Shown here one piece after another: positions 45,263 through 54,219 of a stretch of DNA of 64,000 nt (position 1 is its first letter; every line of letters begins with the position of its first letter). Under the pieces are notes generated by a model. It made no database searches, was not told where the DNA came from, and saw only the letters and a list, made by a program, of their open reading frames with translations. Position numbers and translations under genes: made by a program. The stretch covers positions 1 through 64,000 of the forward strand of contig NZ_BMXE01000011.1 of assembly GCF_014651595.1 (NCBI RefSeq), in the 5' to 3' direction. This DNA is from Pseudovibrio japonicus (GTDB lineage Bacteria > Pseudomonadota > Alphaproteobacteria > Rhizobiales > Stappiaceae).

Positions 45263-45929
45263 AACTGCAAATGCAAGCACACTGAAGCAAATCAGCGTCA
45301 TCAAAAAACGCGCGCATCCTCTTCTCATTTGCGACGTGGACGAAGTCCTTCTGCACTTTATCCCCCATCTTGAGCGCTACATGAATGCTCGCGGCATATA
45401 CTTCCGCGAAGCCGTCTATCGCCTCACAGAAAACATGTTCCACACGGAAACCGGCAAAAACCTTCCGGACCACGAATGCCTGAAAATCATCTACGAGTTT
45501 TTCGAGAGTGAAGTCAGCAAACAGGAAGCCGTACCCCACGCAGCCGCACAGCTGAAACGCCTGTCAAAGCACTGCGACATCGTTATCCTGACCAATCTGA
45601 CCGGCGACCAAAACAAGTCCGCCCGCGAGGACCTGCTCAAAAGTATTGGCATCGACTACCCGCTGGTGACCAATCAAGGCCCCAAAGGCGGTGCAGTGGC
45701 CGCTCTGTGCGCCGAACGCGACGGCCACCCAATCATCTTCGTTGATGACAGCCCGACCAACATTGTCTCCGTTGGCAAAAGCGTACCCCACGTCCAACTC
45801 GTACACTTCGTGGCTGACCCGCGTTTCTTTGCGACCGCCGAGGACCTTCCCAACGTAGCCCTGAAAAGCAACTGTTGGCTTGAGACCGGCGACTTTATTG
45901 AAGATTTATTGATCACAGCGCTAAGGTAA
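45249..45929 (+). CDS. HAD superfamily hydrolase
   Basis: About 226 residues. The HAD motifs are LLICDVDEVLLHF (nucleophile DxD), VILTNLTG (motif II Thr), a Lys near GPKGGAV and IIFVDDSPTNI (motif IV acidic pair). The cap region is small. No substrate can be predicted. The start is uncertain: TTG 45249 has GGAGG about 11 bases upstream, while the frame stays open to TTG 45207 inside the DUF3572 gene. Either way it overlaps that gene, suggesting coupled expression. Confidence 0.82.
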   Translation: MHNIETANASTLKQISVIKKRAHPLLICDVDEVLLHFIPHLERYMNARGIYFREAVYRLTENMFHTETGKNLPDHECLKIIYEFFESEVSKQEAVPHAAAQLKRLSKHCDIVILTNLTGDQNKSAREDLLKSIGIDYPLVTNQGPKGGAVAALCAERDGHPIIFVDDSPTNIVSVGKSVPHVQLVHFVADPRFFATAEDLPNVALKSNCWLETGDFIEDLLITALR

Positions 45930-46115
45930 GCGCGCGTGAATAGCAGCGCAGGACATCGGATCATCTTGAGCATTAAGGATGCGTGACCTAGACCAGATGA
46001 GCAGTTCAATGTTTTATGTGGCCGGAGCGTGCATTTCCTGGGAACTTAGGTCGTAGCTCATGCTATAAGACCCAGCACACCATCTCCGCCAGCGATCCAG
46101 GGTTCGAAGTTTTCC

Positions 46116-47414
46116 ATGGCGACCGAGGCCACCACACCTTTAAAAGCGCTCTGCCGGGACTGCACACACAGGTTCCGTGCAGATCTGACGCGCTGCCCCA
46201 AATGCGGCAGCCCGCGCATTCTCGCCCATGCAGAACTGGATACACTCGAAATCGCACATATCGACTGCGACGCCTTTTTCGCCTCCGTCGAAAAGCGCGA
46301 GAACCCGGAACTGGCAGATCGCCCTGTCATTGTTGGCGGCGGCCAGCGCGGTGTTGTCTCCGCAGCCTGCTACATCGCCCGCATCTATGGCGTACGCTCT
46401 GCAATGCCCATGTTCAAGGCCCTTGATCTTTGCCCCGACGCGGTCGTCATAAAACCACGGCTGGAGCTGTACTCAAAAGTCGGCAAACAGATCCGCGAAG
46501 AGATGGAAAAGCTCACACCGCTGGTAGAGCCCCTCTCCATTGATGAGGCCTTTCTGGACTTGTCCGGCACGCAAAAACTGCACGGTGCCACACCAGCCGA
46601 GCAGCTTGTTCATTTCACCCTCAAGATCCAGAGGGAACTCCGCCTCTCCGTCTCCGTTGGCCTCGCCCCCAACAAATTCCTCGCAAAGATCGCCTCTGAT
46701 CTTGATAAGCCCCGCGGCTTTTCTGTGATTGGTGATGCGGAGAAAAAGGAATTTCTGGCAAAACAGCCAACCAGCGTCATCTGGGGTGTAGGCAAAGTCT
46801 TTCAGGCCAAACTCGAGCGCGATGGCATTAAGACCATCGGACAGCTCCAGCTCAAGGACCCCACCGACCTTGCCCGCAAATACGGTGCCATGGGCCTGCG
46901 CCTTGCCAAACTGTGTCAGGGAGAGGATGACCGCCACGTCTCTTCAAAACGCGGCGCAAAAAGCATCAGCGGCGAAACCACATTCAACTCGGATATCTCC
47001 GATGTCACCCAGCTCTCAAAGAGCCTGTGGAAGCTCACCGAAAAAGTCGCCTACCGCACCAAGAAGGCGGAAAAGTCCGGCAGATCTGTAACGCTGAAGC
47101 TTAAAACAGCAGACTTCAAAACCATCACACGCTCGCGCATGCTGCACGACCCCACCCAGTTGGCGGACAAGATTTTCCGCACTGCAGATGAACTACTCAA
47201 GAACGTTGCTGATGGAAAAATGCGTTTCCGCCTGATTGGCGTAGGCCTCGGCGATCTGGGGCCAGCAGATCAGGCAGACCCGGAAGACCTTTTGGATGAA
47301 CAGGCAGAAAAACGCGCCAAAGTCGAACGGGCTATGGACGTCCTGCGCGGAAAATTCAACGACAGCTCAGTCGTCTCGCTTGGCCGCTCCCTCAAGACAC
47401 CGGATAAAACCTAG
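46116..47414 (+). CDS. dinB: DNA polymerase IV with N-terminal zinc ribbon
   Basis: A 432-residue Y-family translesion polymerase. Residues 13-33 form a CxxC...CPKC zinc ribbon (CRDCTHRF, RCPKCGSPR), an addition seen in some alphaproteobacterial DinB. The palm has IAHIDCDAFFASVEKRENPEL (first Asp) and PLSIDEAFLDLSG (catalytic Asp-Glu); then VSVGLAPNKFLAKIASDLDKP, two helix-hairpin-helix regions and the little-finger domain (LTLKLK-type strands around RSVTLKLKTADFKTITRS). I looked for a LexA box upstream and found no clear GTTC-N7-GTTC or GAAC-N7-GTTC. It converges on eipB with 3 bases between stops. Confidence 0.94.
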   Translation: MATEATTPLKALCRDCTHRFRADLTRCPKCGSPRILAHAELDTLEIAHIDCDAFFASVEKRENPELADRPVIVGGGQRGVVSAACYIARIYGVRSAMPMFKALDLCPDAVVIKPRLELYSKVGKQIREEMEKLTPLVEPLSIDEAFLDLSGTQKLHGATPAEQLVHFTLKIQRELRLSVSVGLAPNKFLAKIASDLDKPRGFSVIGDAEKKEFLAKQPTSVIWGVGKVFQAKLERDGIKTIGQLQLKDPTDLARKYGAMGLRLAKLCQGEDDRHVSSKRGAKSISGETTFNSDISDVTQLSKSLWKLTEKVAYRTKKAEKSGRSVTLKLKTADFKTITRSRMLHDPTQLADKIFRTADELLKNVADGKMRFRLIGVGLGDLGPADQADPEDLLDEQAEKRAKVERAMDVLRGKFNDSSVVSLGRSLKTPDKT

Positions 47415-47417
47415 GGC

Positions 47418-48365
47418 TTACCGACCTAGCGTCTCGTTCTTGATGGTATCACCAGCCGGAACGCTCACATCTTCATCCAGACTAACAGAGGTTCCGCATG
47501 TAGTGACGGGCGTTACCGGCTTCAGATCCAGCTGGACCAGTGCGCCTTCCAGCTCAAACACCCCGTAGTTCAGGTTCATGCTTCTGGAAACACCGTTTTC
47601 GTGCAGAACCGACCGCAACTGATAATCCGGCGTACGCTCACCGCGTGTCTCATCACTCAGGTTGAAGTACGCAATGGAAACCGGCCATGCATCCATGGAT
47701 GCCATTGATTGCGGCAAGGAAAGCCGGTCGGAGCGCAGATCAAGTGGATCAGCCAGTTTGCGGCCCACGACAGTGGTTGCCTCAAACAGCTGCTCCCCGG
47801 TCACACTGCCATCATAAAGCTTGGAGACCATGAAGTGCTGCCCACTGGCAGCCCCGTCAATCACACTATGAAGATGCTGTAAGGGGAACATGATGGCCCC
47901 ATCAAAGCTCAGCGTCTTCCCATCCGGCCCATCCAGATCCACATCCAGCTTGGTCGTCTGGTGCTCCGCAGTGCCAAGCGTTTGCTCGGCCAGCATGTCA
48001 CCGATGAAGGTCTCATAGGCAAAGGCAAGCTCGGAATTATCCGGCGCTTCAGAATAGGAGCCGCGAAGGTCGGTGATCGTCTGCTCCCCCTCCTCATCAG
48101 TGCTCCTGACCACAAAGCGTAATGCAACCGCAAAGCCATCACAGACAGAACCGGAGAGCTCATAGACCATACGTCCGCTCACATCCGCAACATCAGCGCC
48201 GCTTTGCGAACCGGCAAGCTTCATATCATAAACCGCTTTGTGTGGTTGAAGAGTAGCAGCAGTTCCCATGGACGGAAGCAGAAGAAAGCAGAGAGCAAGT
48301 GACGATCCTGCAATGCTGGAAAGACCATGTCCTCCCAACCCGTTTCCCAAGCACAGCTTCACCAT
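47418..48365 (-). CDS. eipB: Cell envelope integrity protein EipB (DUF1849)
   Basis: A 315-residue periplasmic protein with a signal peptide (IAGSSLALCFLLLPSMGTAA). The mature start LQPHKAVYDMKLAGSQSGADVADVSGRMVYEL and the later cysteines (one in GSVCDG, one in TTCGTS near the C-terminus) fit EipB, a spiral beta-structure with an intramolecular disulfide needed for envelope stability in Brucella. ATG 48363-48365 follows CGGAGG; the frame extends 13 codons further without a site. It is monocistronic. Confidence 0.88.
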   Translation of the reverse strand: MVKLCLGNGLGGHGLSSIAGSSLALCFLLLPSMGTAATLQPHKAVYDMKLAGSQSGADVADVSGRMVYELSGSVCDGFAVALRFVVRSTDEEGEQTITDLRGSYSEAPDNSELAFAYETFIGDMLAEQTLGTAEHQTTKLDVDLDGPDGKTLSFDGAIMFPLQHLHSVIDGAASGQHFMVSKLYDGSVTGEQLFEATTVVGRKLADPLDLRSDRLSLPQSMASMDAWPVSIAYFNLSDETRGERTPDYQLRSVLHENGVSRSMNLNYGVFELEGALVQLDLKPVTPVTTCGTSVSLDEDVSVPAGDTIKNETLGR

Positions 48366-48669
48366 AAAACCTCCGATCCTGCCGAAACAAAAGGCACGGA
48401 ACATACCTCTCTTCCATCATTGTAGAGTGCATATAGGTTGCCACCAACGCGCGCATTACGCTAGGGAAATCACTGCTAAGGTAAATCTTTCAAATTAGAT
48501 ACACGTATCCCACGTAGACAACGCTTTATACACCCTTGCAACCCCGATGATTCTGGTGTGAGTGTGCCCCAACTTTGCAGTGCACGGCTTAGTGAAGAAA
48601 AAACTCTTGAGTTTTCGTGGAACTGTATCACTTATTGCAACAGAACATTCCAAATCAGAGGGAAGAAGA

Positions 48670-49137
48670 ATGTCCGACACAATCCAGAAAAATCTTGAAA
48701 AGCTTGGTGTCACACTGCCGGAAGCTGCAGCTCCTGCCGCCAATTACGTGCCTTTTGTGAGAACCGGAAATCAGCTCTTCATCTCCGGTCAGCTGCCAAT
48801 GCAGGACGGAAAAATCGCAAAAACCGGTAAAATCGGCGCTGATTTGGGCACCGAAGATGGTGTGGAAGCAGCCCGCCTATGCGCAATCAACCTGCTGGCA
48901 CAGGCAAAAGCGGCAACGGGCGATCTGTCCAAAGTGGTGCGTCTTGTTAAGATTGTTGGCTTCGTAAACTCAACAGGCGACTTTGGCGACCAGCCAAAAG
49001 TCATTAACGGCGCCTCCGACTTTATGGTGGCAGCGATGGGCGAAGCAGGCCGTCACGCACGTTCAGCTGTCAGCGCTGGCTCACTGCCGTTCAACGCGGC
49101 AGTCGAGATCGAAGCGATCTTTGAAATTGCCGAGTGA
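48670..49137 (+). CDS. RidA family protein
   Basis: A 155-residue protein of the YjgF/YER057c/UK114 family, larger subgroup: NYVPFVRTGNQLFISGQLPMQDGKI, AARLCAINLLAQAKAATGDLSKV, GFVNSTGDFGDQPKVINGASDFMVAAMGEAGRHARSAVSAGSLPFNAAVEIEAIF. RidA proteins hydrolyse reactive enamine/imine intermediates; the Arg in HARSAV is the usual catalytic Arg. ATG 48670 follows GAGGGAAGAAG. It is 59 bases upstream of the phosphodiesterase gene and may share its transcript. Confidence 0.93.
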   Translation: MSDTIQKNLEKLGVTLPEAAAPAANYVPFVRTGNQLFISGQLPMQDGKIAKTGKIGADLGTEDGVEAARLCAINLLAQAKAATGDLSKVVRLVKIVGFVNSTGDFGDQPKVINGASDFMVAAMGEAGRHARSAVSAGSLPFNAAVEIEAIFEIAE

Positions 49138-49196
49138 TCCCGGTCCGGTCATCCAGAACCTAATCCCCGTTGAGAAGAAGCGACTTCGAATAATCC

Positions 49197-49964
49197 ATGC
49201 AAGACCTTTCTTGGCTCACCGCCCGGCCGATCGCTCATCGCGGCTATCATAACAAGGACGCAGGCATCCTGGAGAACACGCCCTCTGCGGTCGAAGCTGC
49301 CATAGAAAACAACTTCGCCATTGAAGTTGACGTGCAGCAGACCCGGGATGGTCAGGTCCTCGTCTTCCATGACGCCCACCTAGAACGCCTCACATACGGC
49401 GAGGGCAATGTGGTCAACCACGATCTGGCAGAGCTGCGCAAGCTGTCGATGCGCGGTTCTTCTGACCCGATCTGGACGCTGGAAGAACTGTTGGAGCTGG
49501 TCGGCAGCAAGATTCCCCTGATCATCGAGATCAAAACCTTGGGGCTTGAAGCCGGGCAGGATGACTTCATTAAAACCATCGCCAAAATTCTCAGCGATTA
49601 TAAAGGTCCTGCGGCAATAAAATCCTTCGACCAGAAGATGCTTCGAACCATGAAGCAAGTGGCACCTCAGATCCCGCGTGGCTGTATATCCATGACCACA
49701 CTGGATGAGAATATGCGCCAGCACCTGACAGCGCACGAGATCGAGAAAATCTCATGGATGGTGCACATGGCTGGCACCGACCCACACTTCGTCTCGTTCT
49801 ATGTAAAGGACCTGCCCGCAGATGGCCCAAGTTTCCTGCGTGAATTCTACGGCCTGCCGATCATGACATGGACCGTCAAAACCAAAGAAGACCGTCTCAC
49901 CGCTGCCAAATATGCAGACCAGATTGTCTTTGAAGGCTTTAATCCGGATAAAGATCCACTCTAG
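49197..49964 (+). CDS. ugpQ: Glycerophosphodiester phosphodiesterase
   Basis: A 255-residue TIM-barrel GDPD that splits glycerophosphodiesters to glycerol-3-phosphate and an alcohol. The active-site pieces are PIAHRGYHNKDAGILENTPSA (first His and Glu), AIEVDVQQTRDGQVLVFHDAHLERLT (metal-binding Glu-Asp and the second His) and IIEIKT. No signal peptide, so it is cytosolic. It starts at ATG 49197 and is followed 11 bases later by a FemAB-like gene. Confidence 0.93.
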   Translation: MQDLSWLTARPIAHRGYHNKDAGILENTPSAVEAAIENNFAIEVDVQQTRDGQVLVFHDAHLERLTYGEGNVVNHDLAELRKLSMRGSSDPIWTLEELLELVGSKIPLIIEIKTLGLEAGQDDFIKTIAKILSDYKGPAAIKSFDQKMLRTMKQVAPQIPRGCISMTTLDENMRQHLTAHEIEKISWMVHMAGTDPHFVSFYVKDLPADGPSFLREFYGLPIMTWTVKTKEDRLTAAKYADQIVFEGFNPDKDPL

Positions 49965-49975
49965 GACCTATTGAT

Positions 49976-51238
49976 TTGCCAGTACCTCCATCACCCGTTC
50001 TGAAAGTCCTCTCCTCTCTGGATGACATCCCCAGTACAGATTGGGATGCACTGGCAAATCCCGGCACACCGCCGATCCTTTATGATCAACAGGACTGGTT
50101 CGATTCACCTGAAACGATCCAACAGAAAACAAATCCGGAAACTGAATCAAACTCTCAAGTTTCCGGATTTAACCCACTGCTTTCACACGCATTTTTGCAG
50201 GCACTTGAAGAAAGCGGATGCGTGGGCTGGGAAGCAGGCTGGATTCCCCAACACATCTGGTGGGAACAGGACGGCAAGCCCATCGCGGCGATCCCCACCT
50301 ACGCCAAAAGCCACAGTCAGGGCGAATACGTCTTCGACCATGCCTGGGCTGATGCCTTCGAGCGCGCTGGCGGGAACTACTATCCTAAACTGCAATGCTC
50401 CATTCCCTTCACACCAGCCCCGGGCCGACGCCTCCTGATCTCTCCGCAGGCGAACCGGCGTGAGACAATCAAGATCCTCACTACCGGCCTAAAGGAACTG
50501 GCAACCCGCATAGAAGGCTCCTCCGCCCACCTGACCTTCCTCACCGAACAGGAATGGAAGGAACTGGGCGATCAGGGCTTCCTCCTGCGCACGGACCAGC
50601 AGTTCCACTGGGAGAACAACGGCTACGCTACTTTTGCTGACTTTCTGGCGCACCTCTCTTCCCGCAAACGCAAAAGCATCCGCAAAGAGCGTAAGACCGC
50701 GCTGGAGAACGATATAGAGGTGGAGTGGGTCACGGGCTCCGATCTGACAGAAAGCCACTGGGATGCGTTCTACGAGTTCTACATGGACACCGGCAGCCGC
50801 AAATGGGGCTACCCCTATCTCAACCGTGAGTTCTTCTCCCTGCTCGGCGAACGGCTGGCGGACCACACCCTGCTGATCATGGCAAAGCGAAATGGCCGTT
50901 ACATCGCTGGCGCCCTTAATATGATCGGCAGCAACACCCTTTATGGCCGCAACTGGGGCTGCATCGAAAACCACCCCTGCCTGCACTTCGAAATCTGCTA
51001 TTATCAGGCCATCGAGTTCGCCCTGTCCCGTGGCCTGAAACGGGTGGAAGCGGGAGCACAGGGCAGTCACAAACTGGCACGCGGCTACATGCCCAATCTC
51101 ACCTACTCCGCCCACTGGATTGCACACCCTTCGTTAAGGAATGCCGTCGCACATTATCTGGAACAGGAACGTCAGGCCGTTCTGCAGGAACAGCAGTTCC
51201 TCTCTGAGAACGGTCCGTTTAGGCAAAACGGCACCTAG
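49976..51238 (+). CDS. FemAB/GNAT-like acyltransferase (DUF482) with an inserted segment
   Basis: A 420-residue protein of the DUF482 family, two-domain GNAT-like enzymes whose substrate is unknown. Conserved blocks are WDALANPG, FNPLLSHAFLQALEESG, AAIPTYAKSHSQGEYVFDHAWADAFERAGG, YYPKLQCSIPFTP, LSSRKRKSIRKERK and a C-terminal block ending EAGAQGSHKLARGYMP. Residues about 31-65 (50066-50170) look extra between the WDAL and NPLLSHAF blocks; they are low-complexity and contain a 13-base inverted repeat and a repeat copy also found downstream. The start is TTG 49976, with an AGGA upstream. Confidence 0.86.
   Translation: MPVPPSPVLKVLSSLDDIPSTDWDALANPGTPPILYDQQDWFDSPETIQQKTNPETESNSQVSGFNPLLSHAFLQALEESGCVGWEAGWIPQHIWWEQDGKPIAAIPTYAKSHSQGEYVFDHAWADAFERAGGNYYPKLQCSIPFTPAPGRRLLISPQANRRETIKILTTGLKELATRIEGSSAHLTFLTEQEWKELGDQGFLLRTDQQFHWENNGYATFADFLAHLSSRKRKSIRKERKTALENDIEVEWVTGSDLTESHWDAFYEFYMDTGSRKWGYPYLNREFFSLLGERLADHTLLIMAKRNGRYIAGALNMIGSNTLYGRNWGCIENHPCLHFEICYYQAIEFALSRGLKRVEAGAQGSHKLARGYMPNLTYSAHWIAHPSLRNAVAHYLEQERQAVLQEQQFLSENGPFRQNGT
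50099..50170. repeat. Palindromic repeat element inside the DUF482 gene
   Basis: The element begins with TTCGATTCACCTGAAACGAT (50099-50118) and ends with a perfect 13-base inverted repeat, AAATCCGGAAACT (50131-50143) and AGTTTCCGGATTT (50158-50170). The right arm ends exactly at the codon before the conserved N-P-L-L-S-H-A-F block. It leaves the reading frame open. Confidence 0.7.
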
Positions 51239-51466
51239 AAATCACTTCAAAATATCGATTCAAAACGCTGAAAGGACTCACAAATCCCGCCGGACTTGAA
51301 TCAGTTTCTTAAGTACAATCAGGTTCTCAACAACTCCGCCAAAACCACACGTTGATTCTCCAGTGATCTTGGTCAATGAATCGGATTAACTACCGATAAC
51401 GACCTGCGAGCAAAACCACGCGCAGGCGATGCCCGGATAAACTGAAAGTTTCAAGAGGAAATCAAG

Positions 51467-51898
51467 ATGACCAGCCCGTCCTACGATGACCAGAACATCT
51501 TCGCTAAAATCCTGCGCGGCGAACTGCCGTCAGAGAAAGTCTACGAAGACGAAAACACCATTGTTATCATGGACATCATGCCACGCGCTGACGGTCACGT
51601 CCTCGTCCTGCCCAAAAACGGGTCCCGCAACATCATGGATATTGAAGAAGCTGACCTGACCGCTGCTATCAAGACCACCCAGAAAATGGCACGAGTGCTC
51701 AAAAAGGCCTTCAACGCAGATGGCATCACCATCCACCAGTTCAACGAAACAGCTGGCGGGCAAATGGTGTTCCACACCCACTTCCACGTCATTCCACGCA
51801 CACAAGGCATCACCCTGCGCCCACACACCGGCGAGATGGAAGACAGCGACAAGCTCAAGGCAAACGCAAATAAAATCCGCGCGGCACTCGAAGCCTAA
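51467..51898 (+). CDS. HIT family nucleotide-binding protein
   Basis: A 143-residue histidine-triad protein of the HINT/protein-kinase-C-interactor type: NIFAKILRGELPSEKVYED at the start, VLVLPKNGSRNIMD, and the triad GGQMVFHTHFHVIPR (HxHxH). Such enzymes hydrolyse nucleoside phosphoramidates, often aminoacyl-AMP. ATG 51467 follows AGAGGAAA. Single-gene unit. Confidence 0.94.
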   Translation: MTSPSYDDQNIFAKILRGELPSEKVYEDENTIVIMDIMPRADGHVLVLPKNGSRNIMDIEEADLTAAIKTTQKMARVLKKAFNADGITIHQFNETAGGQMVFHTHFHVIPRTQGITLRPHTGEMEDSDKLKANANKIRAALEA

Positions 51899-51956
51899 TC
51901 CAGATCATTTCAACAGAAACAACCTCGCGCACCCACACCAGAGTGCGCGAGACAAA

Positions 51957-51976
51957 TTCGATTCACCCGAAACGAC
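51957..51976. repeat. Repeat copy 2 (GATTCACCCGAAACGA)
   Basis: TTCGATTCACCCGAAACGAC matches the first 20 bases of the element in the DUF482 gene with two base changes. It lies in the intergenic region after the HIT gene. Confidence 0.75.
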
Positions 51977-52060
51977 CGCCTCTGCCGATCTACAGTTTCG
52001 TCCCTGATATCAAGCAACTAGCCAGCGCAGTTGAATCAACCCCTCAGCACCATCAGAAAT

Positions 52061-52080
52061 TTGATTCACCTGAAACAATC
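52061..52080. repeat. Repeat copy 3 (GATTCACCTGAAACAA)
   Basis: TTGATTCACCTGAAACAATC is a third copy, with small changes. It sits between the HIT gene and the GNAT-YoaP gene and touches the last codons of the latter. Confidence 0.75.
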
Positions 52081-52873
52081 AGACTGACTCTGCAACTACA
52101 CTCTCATTCAGCGCCTTCTGCATGATCCGGTCAAAGCGGGTGTCCATACACACGCTCAGGTCCGTGGTCACAAACTTCCCGCTCCAATACAAAGAAAAGA
52201 TAGTCGCCGGCGTCGGCGCGGCCTGAGCTTTCTCCAGCGTATCCAGAAGAACAATCTTGAGCGGCAACCCACGCTTACTCGCGGTCTCTTTCAGGTTCTG
52301 CGTCACATGATGGTCGGTAAACGGACACCGATGGGAGTAGTACGCAACCAGCCCCTCCTCCGTCGGCCTCAATCCATTTTGAACCGCCTCCGCAAACGAA
52401 GCCGAACCACCTGCCTCACCCACACCAAGCCGAAGCAGCTCAAAGCCATCCGGCGATGTATCGCAGACCTCAAAACCTTGCCGCTTGAACCATTTTCCAT
52501 CTGAGAGGAAGTGCATCTTCTTTGCACCGGCGATTGTCACCAGCCCCACTGCCCCTGCCTGCCGAGCCGCTTCGACAGCTTTGGCCAGCAGCGCCTTGCC
52601 ATGGCCCTGCCCCTTGTATTTTCCAGAGACCCAAAAGCAATTGATCAGTAGATGTCCCGGCGCAACCACAGGCGCCCAGCCCGCTTCCGCCGGACCAAAC
52701 TCCATAAAGACCTTGGCCCGCTCATCCAACCGGACGAACTGATAGTCCGCTGCAAACTGCGACCGTAGCCAGTCTTTCTTCAACTGGTAGCCTTGCGCGC
52801 ATTTCTTGTCCGAGATCGCACAGCAGATATGCTCATCACAAAGGGTGCGCTCGCTCAGCCCAATATAGGTCAT
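52079..52873 (-). CDS. GNAT acetyltransferase with YoaP-like C-terminal domain
   Basis: A 264-residue two-domain protein. The N-terminal half is a GNAT fold (LLINCFWVSGKYKGQGHGKALLAKAVEAAR with the acetyl-CoA loop), the C-terminal half a thioredoxin-like YoaP domain (GLVAYYSHRCPFTDHHV with one active-site-like Cys, then APTPATIFSLYWSGKFVTTDLS). The opening CDEHICCAIS has clustered cysteines. The family occurs in many bacteria and its substrate is unknown. ATG 52871-52873 has GGGAG at a good distance; an ATG six bases upstream is too close to it. Confidence 0.85.
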   Translation of the reverse strand: MTYIGLSERTLCDEHICCAISDKKCAQGYQLKKDWLRSQFAADYQFVRLDERAKVFMEFGPAEAGWAPVVAPGHLLINCFWVSGKYKGQGHGKALLAKAVEAARQAGAVGLVTIAGAKKMHFLSDGKWFKRQGFEVCDTSPDGFELLRLGVGEAGGSASFAEAVQNGLRPTEEGLVAYYSHRCPFTDHHVTQNLKETASKRGLPLKIVLLDTLEKAQAAPTPATIFSLYWSGKFVTTDLSVCMDTRFDRIMQKALNESVVAESV

Positions 52874-52955
52874 GCTCATCTCCCAACTCACTACCCTAAG
52901 GTAAGGCCGGAGATCACCATCAACATTGCGCGCAATCAAGCCCCGAAAAGATCGG

Positions 52956-53303
52956 CTAGGACATAACCGCCCACCCACCAATCAACACAACCTCGGCAGT
53001 AAGAATTCCAAGGATCAACCGGTCTTTGGAGAGCTTGTACCCAATCACGCCGCCAGCCACCGCCACAAGACGCAGCCACATAGGCACATCGCCCAGAACC
53101 CCATCAGGAAACAGGATCAACCGTGCGATAATCCCGGCCACGAGCGCCGTCGCCACCGCCCGCACCCACGCAAAAACCAGACTGTCATCACGCAGTCTGC
53201 CAGCAGCAAACACACCAATCCATCGCCAGCATTCCGTCGCCAGAAAGCCCGCAACGAGGATCATCACATAAGGCCACCACACGCTGCCATAAATCTCACT
53301 CAC
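52956..53303 (-). CDS. azlD: AzlD family branched-chain amino acid permease subunit
   Basis: A 115-residue protein with four membrane segments and the AzlD pattern: a central RAVATALVAGIIARLILFPDGVL and the closing LILGILTAEVVLIGG. It works with AzlC as a small exporter (BrnFE/YgaZH type) of branched-chain amino acids or methionine. Its start overlaps the AzlC stop by 4 bases (ATGA), so the two are coupled. Confidence 0.9.
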   Translation of the reverse strand: MSEIYGSVWWPYVMILVAGFLATECWRWIGVFAAGRLRDDSLVFAWVRAVATALVAGIIARLILFPDGVLGDVPMWLRLVAVAGGVIGYKLSKDRLILGILTAEVVLIGGWAVMS

Positions 53304-54064
53304 AGCTCACCCCTTCGCGTTGCAAACAGCCACCCGGTAAAGGCAACCGTGCCGCCAACAAATCCAGTGAGCAACAAATCAGCTCCCGGAAAGAGGTAGT
53401 AAAACACCGGCCCGAGAATAAGCCCCAGCAAAAGCGCTGCCTGATCTCCACCGGTCCGCGCTGCCTGATACATGGAAAACATGAAGTAGACCGGCGTCAA
53501 CATCACCAGACCAGCGGCAATCGGCCCATCAACCACTGGCAGCAACACATAAGACACGGCAGTAGAACACAGCACCACCAAATGCACCGTTCCCCCAAAC
53601 CCCGCAAAGTACGGCAAGCGTGCAGCCCGTGGAAGCGATGGCAAGTTCCGCATGGCAAACACCCACGCTGTCACCGCCACAAAATGAGAGACGATCAACA
53701 TATGCCAGGTCTTGGTGCGCTTCCCATCCCGCAAGACAGGAATCAGCGCAACCGTCATCGGCATCAACCGCACGGCTGAGAGCGCCACAGCAATCGCAGC
53801 AGGGATCAACCCTGTCCCAACGCTCATGGCACCCGTCAACACAACAATGCTTGGCAGCGCCCACATGAAGAAGCTCATCATCAGCACTTCAATCAGCGTC
53901 AACCCAACTTCACTGGCCAGCGAGGTGAACCCCACAAAGGCCATCATCAAAATAAGTGTCGGAAGACATACCGCACCCTTGACCCCTTGGCGGAACCAAT
54001 AGGCACCTCCCTCAAATTCAGAAGGTTCATCCCCTTCTTCAACATTCATGTCGGAACTGGTCAT
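53300..54064 (-). CDS. azlC: AzlC family branched-chain amino acid permease
   Basis: A 254-residue protein with seven or eight membrane segments: GVKGAVCLPTLILMMAFVGFTSLASEVGLTLIEVLMMSFFMWALPSIVVLTGAM near the start and the AVRLMPMTVALIPVL and YFMFSMYQAARTGGDQAALLLGLILGPVFYYL blocks. The acidic N-terminal tail (EEGDEPSEFEGG) is cytoplasmic. It is the larger subunit of the AzlCD exporter and is followed by azlD in a 4-base overlap. Substrate among branched-chain amino acids or methionine is inferred. Confidence 0.9.
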   Translation of the reverse strand: MTSSDMNVEEGDEPSEFEGGAYWFRQGVKGAVCLPTLILMMAFVGFTSLASEVGLTLIEVLMMSFFMWALPSIVVLTGAMSVGTGLIPAAIAVALSAVRLMPMTVALIPVLRDGKRTKTWHMLIVSHFVAVTAWVFAMRNLPSLPRAARLPYFAGFGGTVHLVVLCSTAVSYVLLPVVDGPIAAGLVMLTPVYFMFSMYQAARTGGDQAALLLGLILGPVFYYLFPGADLLLTGFVGGTVAFTGWLFATRRGEL

Positions 54065-54170
54065 TTAAAAACTCGGAAAAAGGCCGATACACTGCGACCC
54101 TTGGGAAGAGAAAACGCGACCCGCAATTATATAAAAACTGACTACACAGGACTACGTAACCCCACCATAC

Positions 54171-54199
54171 AAAAAAGCCAGAGCAAATGCTCCGGCTTT
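54171..54199 (-). terminator. Terminator of clpA
   Basis: On the minus strand AAAGCCGGAGC pairs with GCTCTGGCTTT (11 bp, one G-U pair, 4-base loop) and is followed by a run of Ts. It lies about 20 bases after the clpA stop. Confidence 0.9.
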
Positions 54200-54219
54200 T
54201 TCTCAGTAGTTCTTTAGCT

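Noticed and set aside
50096-50112. GGTTCGATTCACC resembling a tRNA T-arm
   Set aside because: It lies inside a conserved coding gene and belongs to a dispersed repeat; no acceptor or anticodon stem can be drawn.
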